A stretch of DNA of 49,921 nucleotides from Deltaproteobacteria bacterium (lineage in GTDB: Bacteria; Desulfobacterota; Syntrophia; Syntrophales; UBA5619): NCBI GenBank assembly GCA_021372695.1, contig JAJFTY010000029.1, forward strand, positions 1-49,921, read 5' to 3'. Positions 41,661 to 49,732 of this stretch are shown in pieces (within the stretch, counting starts at the first letter, position 1; each line of letters opens with the position of its first letter). The notes under the pieces are model-generated. The model was not told the DNA's origin. It was given only the letters and a program-made list of their open reading frames with translations, and made no database searches. Position numbers and translations under genes: made by a program.

Positions 41661-42734
41661 TTACCTCTCCCACAGGTCGGCCATCGGGAGGTTCAGATCC
41701 TCGCTCAGCTTCTGCAGCTCCTCGACGACGTTCGGGCGAAGCGGAATTCCCGCGGTGCTCCGCTCCCGATAGGTGCGATTCCCCCGTTCGCCGGGGTATC
41801 GGATATGGTCCACCCCTTCCACCGTCGGGGTGGCGTGCAGTTTTTCGACCAGCTCGTCCATCAGGTCCATGAACCCGCCGCCCGTCGGGAAGGCGTCAAT
41901 GCGTAGCGCGCAGAAGGCGTGGCTGTGCTCGCCCTTCCTGCGGAACATACTTCCCCCGTCCCCGGAGAGGAGCCCCGTCATGATGTCGGAAAGGAGCAGC
42001 AGGCCGAACCCCTTGTGGACGCCGTTTATGGCGGTGCCCCCGAGCGGAAGAATCGCCCCCTCTTCGGCAAAGTAGCGATTTGGATCCGTGACCGGATGGC
42101 CGTCTTTATCGATCGCCCACCCCTCGGGCATGCTTTTCCCGGCCCACTGGAGCATGTGCAGTTTGTTGGCGATCGCCATGGTCGGCGCCATGTCCAGAAC
42201 GAAAGGCCCATGCTTCCTGCCGGGTGCGGCGAACGCCAGAACATTGTTGCCGATGAGGCGTCCCTTGCCGCCCGGCGCCGCGACCGTCGAACCGCCGGTG
42301 GAGAAGTGGATGCCGATCATCTCCTGCCTTGCGGCCATGAGCACATAATAGGCCCCCGCGCCGGAGTGGGTGCTGTTGCAGACGGTGGCCCATCCGGTCC
42401 CATACTCCCGCGCCATGGAGATGCACTCGCCCATGGCTCTGTGGCTCACCAGAAAGCCGAGGCCTCCTCCGCCGTCCGCAGAGACCGTCGTCGGGCTGCC
42501 CCAGGTCATTTTGATCTCGGGCTTTGGGTTGATGCTTCCCTCCAGGATGCCCCGGATGTAGGTGCCGGAGAGGTTCATTACCCCGTGTGAATCGATACCG
42601 CGCAGGTCGGCGTCCACGAGTATCCCGGCGGTCAAATCGGCATCCCCGACCGGTATCCCGACCCGCTGAAAGGCCGATGATATGAATCTCTCCAGCCGCT
42701 TCGGGTTTGCTCTTTTTGGCACGTTCTGTTCCAT
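41661..42734 (-). CDS. Ldh family NAD(P)-dependent 2-hydroxyacid dehydrogenase (malate/L-lactate/sulfolactate type)
   Basis: A 357-residue oxidoreductase of the Ldh_2 family (malate/L-lactate dehydrogenase, ureidoglycolate, 2,3-diketogulonate and sulfolactate dehydrogenases). Markers are ILVDADLRGIDSHGVMNL (with the catalytic His), VCNSTHSGAGAYYVLMAARQ, STGGSTVAAPGGK, FVLDMAPTMAI and GVHKGFGLLLLSDIMTGLLS. GGAGGGAGCG precedes ATG 42734. It is the final gene of a minus-strand operon with an importer, an SDR and a GntR regulator, so it likely oxidises the imported hydroxy acid or sugar acid. Sequence alone does not fix the substrate. Confidence 0.9.
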   Translation of the reverse strand: MEQNVPKRANPKRLERFISSAFQRVGIPVGDADLTAGILVDADLRGIDSHGVMNLSGTYIRGILEGSINPKPEIKMTWGSPTTVSADGGGGLGFLVSHRAMGECISMAREYGTGWATVCNSTHSGAGAYYVLMAARQEMIGIHFSTGGSTVAAPGGKGRLIGNNVLAFAAPGRKHGPFVLDMAPTMAIANKLHMLQWAGKSMPEGWAIDKDGHPVTDPNRYFAEEGAILPLGGTAINGVHKGFGLLLLSDIMTGLLSGDGGSMFRRKGEHSHAFCALRIDAFPTGGGFMDLMDELVEKLHATPTVEGVDHIRYPGERGNRTYRERSTAGIPLRPNVVEELQKLSEDLNLPMADLWER

Positions 42735-42771
42735 CGCTCCCTCCAAATGACTTTTTCGAGCAACCCTTTCT

Positions 42772-43593
42772 TTACCGCTTCGGCTGATCGAGGCGGAAGA
42801 CCATCTGGGTCGGGCGTACGAAGCGAAGCGCGATGATCAGGAGAATCAGTACCATGGTCATGTACATCAACGCCATCGCGTCGACGGAGTAGACGGGCCG
42901 CACCCCGCCGGCAAAGACGTTGTAGAACAGGGCCACGACCAGCGTCTGCGAGCCCGCACCGGATACCAGGAAGGTCAGCTCGAAGTTCGAGACGGTGTTC
43001 ACCAGGACGAGGATCCCCGCCGTGAGGAGTCCCGGCAGCGTGAGTGGCAGAAGGACGCGGCGGAAGATCTGGAGGCGGTTGGCCCCCATCATGGCCGCAC
43101 CCCACTCGAGGTTCAGGCTGATCTGTTCGAAAAAGGGCATCAGGATGAAGATGGCCAGGGGGATCATCGGGACCATCACGGCCAGGATGACGGCCAGCAC
43201 GCTTCCGCCGATCCCGTACCGGAACATCGTGGTCGCAAGCGGGATGCCGTAGGTCATCTGCGGGATGAGGAGCGGAAGGAAGTAGAGCAGCAGCAGCACC
43301 GGTTTCCACTTGAAGTTGCGGCGTGCCAGGATGTAAGCGGCCGGAAACCCGATGAGCAGAGAGATGAGGACCACGGTGAGGGAGACGAAGATCGTCACCC
43401 CCAGAACCTGGGCGAGACCGAACTCGGTCCAGGCATAGGTGAACCACTCGGTGGTCAGAGACTTGGGGAAGGGCGTGCCGAACCACCGTTTGGCGAACGC
43501 ACTCACCGTGACATGGCTCACGATCCCGAGCAGGTTCAGGATGAACCCCAGAACGAACACATAAATCGCGAGTCCCCACATTCGGCCGCGCAT
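42772..43593 (-). CDS. ABC transporter permease (PotC/ThiP-type)
   Basis: 273 residues and six membrane helices. The EAA loop (EWGAAMMGANRLQIFRRVLL, about 187-206) contacts the ATPase. ATG 43593 has GGGAGG at the right distance. It is the second permease of the importer, 74 bp after the first permease gene. The class transports polyamines, iron or small organic acids; here the neighbouring dehydrogenases point to an organic acid. Confidence 0.9.
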   Translation of the reverse strand: MRGRMWGLAIYVFVLGFILNLLGIVSHVTVSAFAKRWFGTPFPKSLTTEWFTYAWTEFGLAQVLGVTIFVSLTVVLISLLIGFPAAYILARRNFKWKPVLLLLYFLPLLIPQMTYGIPLATTMFRYGIGGSVLAVILAVMVPMIPLAIFILMPFFEQISLNLEWGAAMMGANRLQIFRRVLLPLTLPGLLTAGILVLVNTVSNFELTFLVSGAGSQTLVVALFYNVFAGGVRPVYSVDAMALMYMTMVLILLIIALRFVRPTQMVFRLDQPKR

Positions 43594-43667
43594 CTATTTT
43601 CCTCCCTGAAGAATGGCTGTAAAGATCCTTAAAGTGTCCATGGACGGCCGGGCATCTTTTGCCCTCG

Positions 43668-44552
43668 TCAGCGCTTCCCGACCCCCATGGTCGCCGCCGT
43701 GACCATCCGCTTGCGCAGAACGAGGATCAGGAGGAGTCCCGCCAGCTGAAACAGCCCCATGATCACCGCGATTGCGGAGGCATAGGACATGTCGAACATC
43801 TCGAAGGCTTGCGCATAGGCAGCGATCGCAATGGTTCGGGTGGTACCCGACGGCTGTCCCAGCATGATGGCCGATGGGAAGGTGGCGAAGCTCATCACGA
43901 AGACCAGCGCGAAGGCGATGGCCAGTCCGGGGGCGATCAGGGGCAGCATGACCCGCTTGAAGACCACCCAGGGGTTCGCCCCGAGCGTACGCGCCGAGTT
44001 TTCGATGCTGGGGTCTATGCCCGAGATGTAGCCCAGGAGCATCAGGAAGCAGAAGGGGAACTGCTGCATGAAGAGGGAGAGCATTACCCCGGTGAAGTTG
44101 TGGGTCAGGATCAGAGGCTCCTGCAGCAGTCCAATCCACATCAAAAACTGATTGAACCATCCCTTCCCTCCGTAGAAGCCCAGGATCCCCTGGCTCAGCA
44201 GGATCACGCCCAGCGAAATGGGCAGGACCAGGATCGTGGTGATGGTCCGCTCCAGCCAGATTCCCCGACGCATGTTGTAGGCGAACAGCAGGCTGATAGC
44301 CACCACGACGATGGTGTTGGGCACGGCGAGGCGGAAGGTGATTCCCACGGTCTTGTACTGGTACTGGTCGGTAAAGAAGGCGATGTAATTGGCCAGACTG
44401 AAGCCGTCCATCTTCATCGGGTGGACGCTCAGGTAGATGCCGTAGAGAAACGGGTAGACGAACATCACGAGCACGTAGAGGAACGACGGCAGCAGGCAGC
44501 AGATCGCAAGCATGTCCAGTTCGCTCGGTTCGCCGGTCTTTGTGCGCATCAT
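43668..44552 (-). CDS. ABC transporter permease (PotB-type)
   Basis: 294 residues with six membrane helices. It starts MMRTKTGEPSELDMLAICCL; the first helix is at about 15-37. The EAA loop is SGIDPSIENSARTLGANPWV (about 184-203). Its ATG overlaps the stop of the ATPase gene (TGA at 44549-44551), so the genes are coupled. Two adjacent ATGs (44552, 44549) are both possible starts. It pairs with the permease at 42772-43593. Confidence 0.9.
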   Translation of the reverse strand: MMRTKTGEPSELDMLAICCLLPSFLYVLVMFVYPFLYGIYLSVHPMKMDGFSLANYIAFFTDQYQYKTVGITFRLAVPNTIVVVAISLLFAYNMRRGIWLERTITTILVLPISLGVILLSQGILGFYGGKGWFNQFLMWIGLLQEPLILTHNFTGVMLSLFMQQFPFCFLMLLGYISGIDPSIENSARTLGANPWVVFKRVMLPLIAPGLAIAFALVFVMSFATFPSAIMLGQPSGTTRTIAIAAYAQAFEMFDMSYASAIAVIMGLFQLAGLLLILVLRKRMVTAATMGVGKR

Positions 44553-45649
44553 TCTTGACCTCCGTCTTCCTCCGGCGGGAGGAAGATGACCCGTTCCGGC
44601 GGCAGCACCACGGTCACGTTCTCCCCCGGGGTCATCCGCACGGCCGTCTGCACCCAGAGGCGTCCTCCCCCGCACTCCAACGTCACGATCACCTCGTCCT
44701 CGCGCCCCAGGTATTCGACGATGTCCACCTTGGCGCGGAATGCATTCGGAGCCGCGGCATCCCCGCCGATCACGACGTCGTTCGGACGGATCGCTGCCAC
44801 CGCAGAAGCGCCCGGGGCGAAGGTATGCCGGGTTTTCCCCTTGATCTTTATGCCCTGATTCTCGGCTTGCAGCTCCCCGTCCGGCCCGAGGGCCGTGATC
44901 CGGGTCGAGAAGAAGTTGCGGAACCCCATGAAGTCCGCCACGAAGAGGTTTACGGGCTGGTCATGGATCTCCTGCGGGGTTCCCGCCTGGATGAGCAGGC
45001 CTTCCCGCATGATCACGACCCAGTCGGAGAGCGACAGGGCCTCCACCTGGTCATGGGTCACGTAGATGGAGGTCAGGCCCAGGTTGGTGTGGAGCCGCTT
45101 GATCTCGGCCCGCATCTCGATCCGCAGCTTGGCATCCAGGTTCGACAGCGGTTCGTCCAGCAGCATAAGGCGCGGGCAGAGGACCAGGGCGCGTGCGATG
45201 GCGATCCGCTGCTGCTGGCCTCCGGAAAGCTGCCCCGGGTAGCGTCCCTCGTAGCCGAGAAGCTGGACCAGCTCCAGCATGTTGTGCACCCGCTCGGTGA
45301 TCTCAGCTGCCGGCCGGCGCTGGAGTTGAAGTCCGAAGGCGATGTTGGCGAAGACGGTCATGTGCGGGAATAGGGCATAGTTCTGGAAAACCATGCCGAA
45401 CTCCCGCTTCTCGGGCGGCAGATGGTCAATGCGGTTCTTGTCGATCCAGACCTCGCCCTCCGTGGCGGGGATCAGCCCGGCAATGATGTTCAAGGCCGTG
45501 GACTTGCCGCAGCCGCTGGGTCCCAGGAAGGTGATGAACTGTTTCCCTCGGACCTCCAGCGCAAAATCCTTCAGCACCGTCTTCGCACCAAATCGTTTGG
45601 TGAGCCGGAATCGCAATGAATCAATCGTCTCGCACTTCAGTTCTTTCAT
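44549..45649 (-). CDS. ABC transporter ATP-binding protein (PotA/UgpC/FbpC type)
   Basis: 366 residues. The ATPase domain has Walker A GPSGCGKST (about 43-51), the Q-loop in MVFQNYALFPH, signature LSGGQQQRIAIARAL, Walker B LMLLDEPLSNLD and the switch His in TSIYVTHDQVEA. The C-terminal TOBE-like domain (from about 240) has AIRPNDVVIGG. ATG 45649 is chosen because GGTGGGAGACC precedes it and the homology starts there; the frame extends further upstream without support. It energises the two permeases encoded next. Confidence 0.95.
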   Translation of the reverse strand: MKELKCETIDSLRFRLTKRFGAKTVLKDFALEVRGKQFITFLGPSGCGKSTALNIIAGLIPATEGEVWIDKNRIDHLPPEKREFGMVFQNYALFPHMTVFANIAFGLQLQRRPAAEITERVHNMLELVQLLGYEGRYPGQLSGGQQQRIAIARALVLCPRLMLLDEPLSNLDAKLRIEMRAEIKRLHTNLGLTSIYVTHDQVEALSLSDWVVIMREGLLIQAGTPQEIHDQPVNLFVADFMGFRNFFSTRITALGPDGELQAENQGIKIKGKTRHTFAPGASAVAAIRPNDVVIGGDAAAPNAFRAKVDIVEYLGREDEVIVTLECGGGRLWVQTAVRMTPGENVTVVLPPERVIFLPPEEDGGQE

Positions 45650-45684
45650 GGTCTCCCACCGTCTCGGCTTTTGAGTCATCAGGG

Positions 45685-45753
45685 TGAGGGTCCCGATGGG
45701 GACCCTCATGATTCATCCCGTATGGGACGCGATTCGGCATCGCGTCCCATACG
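45685..45753 (-). repeat. Two tandem hairpins between binding-protein and ATPase genes
   Basis: Stem 1: TGAGGGTCCC (45685-45694) with GGGACCCTCA (45699-45708), GATG loop. Stem 2: CGTATGGGACGCGA (45719-45732) with TCGCGTCCCATACG (45740-45753), perfect over 14 bp with a seven-base loop. Neither has a T-run on the minus strand. They probably stabilise the upstream binding-protein mRNA or partially attenuate transcription into the transporter genes. Confidence 0.7.
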
Positions 45754-45765
45754 ATCTCTGAGCGG

Positions 45766-46944
45766 CTACTGCTTCTTGATCTGCTGAGCGCCGATCTCCC
45801 GGTCCCAGCGGTCCATCGCGTAGGTCAGCTCCTTGAAGTCGAGCTGCGGCGCCATCTTGTACTTCTTGCCCGGGCCGATCTGATCATACTCGGGCCTCCA
45901 GTGTTCCTTGACGAGGTCTCGGATGGCCGGCGGCGCCTTGTCGAAGGTGGCCGCTTTGATGGACGGTCCGATGAAGGCCTTCCAGGTCAGGACCTGCTGG
46001 TCGGGACGGCGCATGAACTTCATCAGGTCCAGGAGGACATCGACCTCGTTCTGGGGCACACCCTTGGGAATCCCCCAGTAGTGGCCATCGATGACGAAGG
46101 TGGTGTTGTCCAGGACGGTGATCTTGGATTCCGGCGGGATGACCCCCTCGGCGCGGGGCTTCATATCCCATTCCATGATGCCGGAGATCATCCAGCGCTG
46201 CTCCTGGGCGAATTCCCTGAGGGTGAACAGGGTTCCTGTGGGGTAGTACTCCATGGACTTCCCCAGTTCCTTCAGGAAGGCCCAGGTCTTGTCCCATCCC
46301 TTCTCCGGATCCATCGGGTTCTTGTCTCCCAGGATGTACGGCAGTCCGCAGATGATGGACCGGCCAGGGCCGCTGTTGGCCGGCCGGGCGTAGAGGAATC
46401 GGTTGGGGTTCGCCTTGGCCCATGCCAGGAACTCATCGACGGTCTTCGGGGGCTTGGTCACCTTTTTCGGGTTGTAGATGAAGACCGGCCCACCGGCGTT
46501 CACAACGACCGGCATGAGCGAACCTCCGCCCGAGTCCTGCAGGACCTTCGCAGCCTCATTCAGCTCATCCTTGGGGAACATCGCGTTGTACTTGGGGAAC
46601 AGCTCGATCATCTGCTTGTTGGCGGCGAGGACGGAGCCGGCATCCTGCCCGGTGAGGACCAGATTGATGTCCGTCCGACCGGAATCCTGCTGCGCCTTGA
46701 TCTTTGCGGGCGTCTCCGGGGCGGGTCCGCGCTGGATCTTGATCTCTTTCACTTTGTTGGGATTGGCTTTCTTGTAGTTCTCGATGATCACCCCGGTCGA
46801 GGCGAGGTCTCCGCCGTTGTCGATGATCGAGATGGTGATGGGTGCCTGGGCTGCGGCCGGCTGCGGCATCCCGCCGAGTGCAAAGCCCAGTGCGACGAGG
46901 GACAGCAATAGACCCCTCCAGATTCCACGCTGCTTCGTTCTCAT
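45766..46944 (-). CDS. ABC transporter periplasmic binding protein (PotD/AfuA-like)
   Basis: A 392-residue exported protein. A signal peptide covers about residues 1-33 (LLLSLVALGFALGGMPQPAA, then AQAP). The mature domain has ISIIDNGGDLASTGVIIENY, GGPVFIYNPKKVTKPPKTVD and YWGIPKGVPQNEVDVLLDLM, a pattern of family 1/PotD-type receptors. AGGAGGAAGACG precedes ATG 46944; the frame extending upstream has no signal. It is the receptor of the importer encoded by the next three genes. Ligand unknown. Confidence 0.9.
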   Translation of the reverse strand: MRTKQRGIWRGLLLSLVALGFALGGMPQPAAAQAPITISIIDNGGDLASTGVIIENYKKANPNKVKEIKIQRGPAPETPAKIKAQQDSGRTDINLVLTGQDAGSVLAANKQMIELFPKYNAMFPKDELNEAAKVLQDSGGGSLMPVVVNAGGPVFIYNPKKVTKPPKTVDEFLAWAKANPNRFLYARPANSGPGRSIICGLPYILGDKNPMDPEKGWDKTWAFLKELGKSMEYYPTGTLFTLREFAQEQRWMISGIMEWDMKPRAEGVIPPESKITVLDNTTFVIDGHYWGIPKGVPQNEVDVLLDLMKFMRRPDQQVLTWKAFIGPSIKAATFDKAPPAIRDLVKEHWRPEYDQIGPGKKYKMAPQLDFKELTYAMDRWDREIGAQQIKKQ

Positions 46945-47065
46945 CGTCTTCCTCCTTTTGCTGGTTTCGAATCTGCTGCGAATTCTCCTTTTCTCCCGTT
47001 CCACGTTTCGCTGCGTTTTCCCTGGCCACTGACGGATGAAGCCAGCTGCCCATATATCCCGGGGG

Positions 47066-47830
47066 TCAGATCAGAATCGACCCCCCGTCCACAAAGATCG
47101 TCTGGCCGGTCATGAAGTCGGAGGCCGGGGACGCCAGCAGAATGGCCGTCCCCACATAATCCTTCGGATCTCCCATGCGGCCCAAAGGAATGGATTGGAG
47201 CCGCTCTTTCATATCTTCCGGATGCTCCTCAAAATAGCGCCGGTTCAGATCGGTCATGGTCGGGGCCGGGGCAATGGCATTCACATTGATGTGGTGGGGA
47301 GCCCACTCCAGGGCCATCACCTTGGTGAGATGGGAGACCCCCGCCTTGGTGACGGCGTAGATCCCCCTGCCGGGCTGAAGCACCTGCGAGATATTGGAGG
47401 AGATGTTGATGATCTTTCCCTGCTTTCGTTTGATCATCTCCCGGCCTGCGATCTGCGAACAGAGGAAGACCCCGCGCAGGTTGACATCCATCATCGCATT
47501 CCACTCCTCATCCGTTGCCTCTTCGATGGGTTTTCTCAGGATGATCCCTGCGCAATTGACGAGGATATCGATCTGGCCGAACTTCCGGAGCGTCTGAGAG
47601 ACCAGGGCCTCGACGGAGTCTCTCCGGGTGACATCGGCAGGAATCGATTGGGCGGCCAGTCCCCTGGAACGGATCAGCCGGGCCGCCTCATCGCCCGTTT
47701 CCGCCTGGATATCTGCGATCACGCTGACGGCTCCGGATGAGGCCAGGCCTTCGGCGATGGCAAAACCGATTCCCCGTCGTGCGCCGGTAATCAGGGCTAT
47801 CCGTCCTGAAAGGTCAAAAATATCAAGCAT
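47066..47830 (-). CDS. Short-chain dehydrogenase/reductase
   Basis: A 254-residue classical SDR. The NAD(P)-binding motif TGARRGIGFAIAEGL is at about residues 13-27, NCAGI near 90 (NNAG is the usual form), the catalytic Ser in NISSNIS near 140 and YAVTKAG near 154-160 with the Tyr and Lys. It ends in VDGGSILI, typical of 3-oxoacyl-ACP reductase-like and gluconate dehydrogenase-like SDRs. The ribosome site is weak. It lies between the GntR gene (22 bp) and the binding-protein gene, so it is part of the same operon and probably oxidises a sugar acid or hydroxy acid. Confidence 0.92.
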   Translation of the reverse strand: MLDIFDLSGRIALITGARRGIGFAIAEGLASSGAVSVIADIQAETGDEAARLIRSRGLAAQSIPADVTRRDSVEALVSQTLRKFGQIDILVNCAGIILRKPIEEATDEEWNAMMDVNLRGVFLCSQIAGREMIKRKQGKIINISSNISQVLQPGRGIYAVTKAGVSHLTKVMALEWAPHHINVNAIAPAPTMTDLNRRYFEEHPEDMKERLQSIPLGRMGDPKDYVGTAILLASPASDFMTGQTIFVDGGSILI

Positions 47831-47852
47831 ATTGATATTTTCCCGGTGTCTT

Positions 47853-48515
47853 CTAATTTTTGCTGTTTGAAGTGCCGCCGAGCATATTGGGATAGAACTG
47901 CTCCACAATATGCCTGCATGTGTCCCTCAAATGCTCTCGCATGATTCTTTCGCTCTTCTCTTCATCCTGGTCCAGAAGAGCGTTGATGAGCATCAGATGC
48001 GCTTCCTTGGAGATCTTCTCTATGTGCGGAGATTTTCTGGTGATGTTGCTTGTAAGGATACTGAGATTCTTGAGATTCTCGTAGATGTCAACCATGATCC
48101 GGTTTTGTGCGGCCTCCACGATGGCGCCGTGAAGCCGGCGACCGAGCGAACTCCCCTGGGCCGGATCCGTTTCGGCGTCCAACTGGTTCAGCTTTTCCAT
48201 CATTTCCCGGAGTATGGCCCGGAAGGAGTCGTCGCCCTTGCTGCATGCCAGCCGTGCCGCCATCCCTTCAATCGCCTCCCGTGCCTGAAACACCTCGAAT
48301 ATCTGTTCGAGGCCCAGTTTTCGCACGACAAATCCCCGGTTCGGCTCCTGCTCCAGAAAACCGTCAGATGTGAGTTTCCAGAGGATCTCTCTGATGGGGG
48401 TGCGGCTCAGACCGTAAGCGGCGCAAAGCTCCCGTTCGATGAACCAGTGCCCGGGGGAAAGCTTCTCCTCGACGATCTGCTGTTTGATGTCCTCGTAAAC
48501 GGCTTGCTTATCCAT
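47853..48515 (-). CDS. GntR-family regulator, FadR subgroup
   Basis: 220 residues. A winged helix-turn-helix is at the N-terminus (AVYEDIKQQIVEEKLSPGHW, YGLSRTPIREILWKLTSDGF). An all-helical FCD ligand domain follows (IFEVFQAREAIEGMAARLA, with histidines at LHGAIVEAA and HLRDTCRHIVE that could bind a metal). ATG 48515 lies only about five bases after the predicted transcription start, so the mRNA would be nearly leaderless. An in-frame TTG at 48554 falls in the -35 hexamer and is unlikely to be a start. It heads the minus-strand operon and is divergent from the DapA-like gene; it likely controls both through GTATAC sites. Confidence 0.92.
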   Translation of the reverse strand: MDKQAVYEDIKQQIVEEKLSPGHWFIERELCAAYGLSRTPIREILWKLTSDGFLEQEPNRGFVVRKLGLEQIFEVFQAREAIEGMAARLACSKGDDSFRAILREMMEKLNQLDAETDPAQGSSLGRRLHGAIVEAAQNRIMVDIYENLKNLSILTSNITRKSPHIEKISKEAHLMLINALLDQDEEKSERIMREHLRDTCRHIVEQFYPNMLGGTSNSKN

Positions 48516-48526
48516 GGTGAGAAATT

Positions 48527-48554
48527 TGTATACCAGATGTTTTATTATTGTCAA
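48527..48554 (-). promoter_or_regulatory. Promoter of the gntR operon
   Basis: On the minus strand, TTGACA (48554-48549) is a perfect -35. After 16 bp TATACA (48532-48527) matches five of six -10 bases except for the final positions. The predicted start lies near 48520, five bases before the ATG. GTATAC overlaps the -10, so a bound repressor would block it. Confidence 0.65.
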
Positions 48555-48585
48555 ATTATTTTTTTAAAAAATACATGCGGTATAC
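48528..48585. promoter_or_regulatory. Two GTATAC operator candidates for the GntR regulator
   Basis: GTATAC occurs at 48528-48533 (minus-strand context TGGTATACAAA) and 48580-48585 (plus-strand context CGGTATACATT). FadR-subgroup regulators commonly bind short palindromes with GTnnAC or GTATAC cores. One site overlaps the gntR -10 and the other lies just upstream of the plus-strand -35. Confidence 0.55.
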
Positions 48586-48592
48586 ATTCTTC

Positions 48593-48622
48593 TTGACAAA
48601 AGAATTTCCCATGGGTTAGCTA
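48593..48622 (+). promoter_or_regulatory. Promoter of the DapA-like gene
   Basis: TTGACA (48593-48598) is a perfect -35. A weak -10 (TAGCTA, 48617-48622) follows after 18 bp. The leader would be about 110 nt. Confidence 0.45.
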
Positions 48623-48741
48623 CATAAGCGAAGCGGCTCGGTGGGCGGCGGTATCCATTGGCTGGCCCGTAGATCAACGACATGAAACCCCCATGACGGC
48701 GTGCCGTCACGAGGAACCCGCGATTCCACCAAGGAGGACAG

Positions 48742-49638
48742 ATGAAGCCATTCATACCCAAAGGCATTATCCCCGCGATGGTCACCCCCATCGATGCGGC
48801 GGGGCGCGTCAACGAAAGCGCGCTGCGGAAACTGACCAACCATCTGATCGACGGCGGCGTCCACGGCCTCTTCCCCGTGGGAAGCCAGGGGGAATTCTTC
48901 TCCCTGACCTTCGAACAGAAGAAAGAGGCGATCCGGATCGTCGTCGACGAAACCCGGGGCCGCATCCCGGTCTATGCCGGCACCGGGGCCGTCACCACCC
49001 GCGAGGCGATCGAAACCACGAAGATGGCGCAGGGCCTCGGCGTGGACTGCGTCTCCGTCATCACCCCCTATTTCCTCGTCCCGAGCCAGAAGGAGCTGAT
49101 CGCTCACTACACGGCGATCGCCAAGGCCTGTCCGAATCTGCCGATCCTCCTTTACTCGAACCCCGACCGCACCGGCGTTCCGATGCCGGTCTCCACGGTC
49201 CTGGAACTGGCTGCCGTCGACAACATTATCGGGATCAAGGACTCGAGCGGCGACATGTCGAACACCGGCGAGTTGATCCGCCTCACCCTGGGGATGAATT
49301 TCCACGTCCTGATGGGGCGCGACACCCTGATCTACGCCGCGCTCTGCTACGGAGCCAAGGGGTCGATCTGCGCCACGGCGAACGTCGATCCGCGGGTCCC
49401 GGTCGAGATCTACGAGGCTTTCATCGTAGGCGACCACAAACGGGCGCTCGACGCCCAGTTCCGGCTCGCGCCGCTCAGGATCGCCTTCGGCCTGGGTACC
49501 TTCCCGGTCGTCGTCAAGGAGGCGCTCCAGTTGATCGGGATCGACGCAGGTCCGGCGGTTCTGCCCGTGGGCCCCATGACGCCGGAAAACCGGGAGAAGC
49601 TCCGCAAGGTGCTGGTCGATACCGGCATGCTGAAATAG
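48742..49638 (+). CDS. DapA/NanA-family class I aldolase
   Basis: 298 residues, normal for the dihydrodipicolinate synthase/N-acetylneuraminate lyase family. GIIPAMVTPIDAAGRVNESA at the start, LFPVGSQGEFFSL (the GxxGE-type carboxylate site, where the usual GTTGE is GSQGE), then YSNPDRTG near 137 with the catalytic Tyr, and GIKDSSGDMSN near 163 with the Schiff-base Lys. AAGGAGGACAG precedes the ATG. GSQGE in place of GTTGE argues against lysine biosynthesis. With a GntR regulator and dehydrogenases divergent to it, a catabolic 2-oxo-acid aldolase or dehydratase is more likely. Confidence 0.92.
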   Translation: MKPFIPKGIIPAMVTPIDAAGRVNESALRKLTNHLIDGGVHGLFPVGSQGEFFSLTFEQKKEAIRIVVDETRGRIPVYAGTGAVTTREAIETTKMAQGLGVDCVSVITPYFLVPSQKELIAHYTAIAKACPNLPILLYSNPDRTGVPMPVSTVLELAAVDNIIGIKDSSGDMSNTGELIRLTLGMNFHVLMGRDTLIYAALCYGAKGSICATANVDPRVPVEIYEAFIVGDHKRALDAQFRLAPLRIAFGLGTFPVVVKEALQLIGIDAGPAVLPVGPMTPENREKLRKVLVDTGMLK

Positions 49639-49732
49639 AGGCCAGCCCTTCTCCGGGAGGATTGCACCGGAAATCTTGTCCGCCGGGGGAGGGGAAGATC
49701 AACCTTTTCAAGAAATCGTCCGAGGTAAAGCG

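Larger units (their letters stand above)
48516..48741. other. Divergent promoter region gntR/dapA-like (226 bp)
   Basis: AT-rich compared with its surroundings. It contains a minus-strand promoter, a plus-strand promoter and two GTATAC palindromes (48528-48533 and 48580-48585). No gene is supported. Confidence 0.6.
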
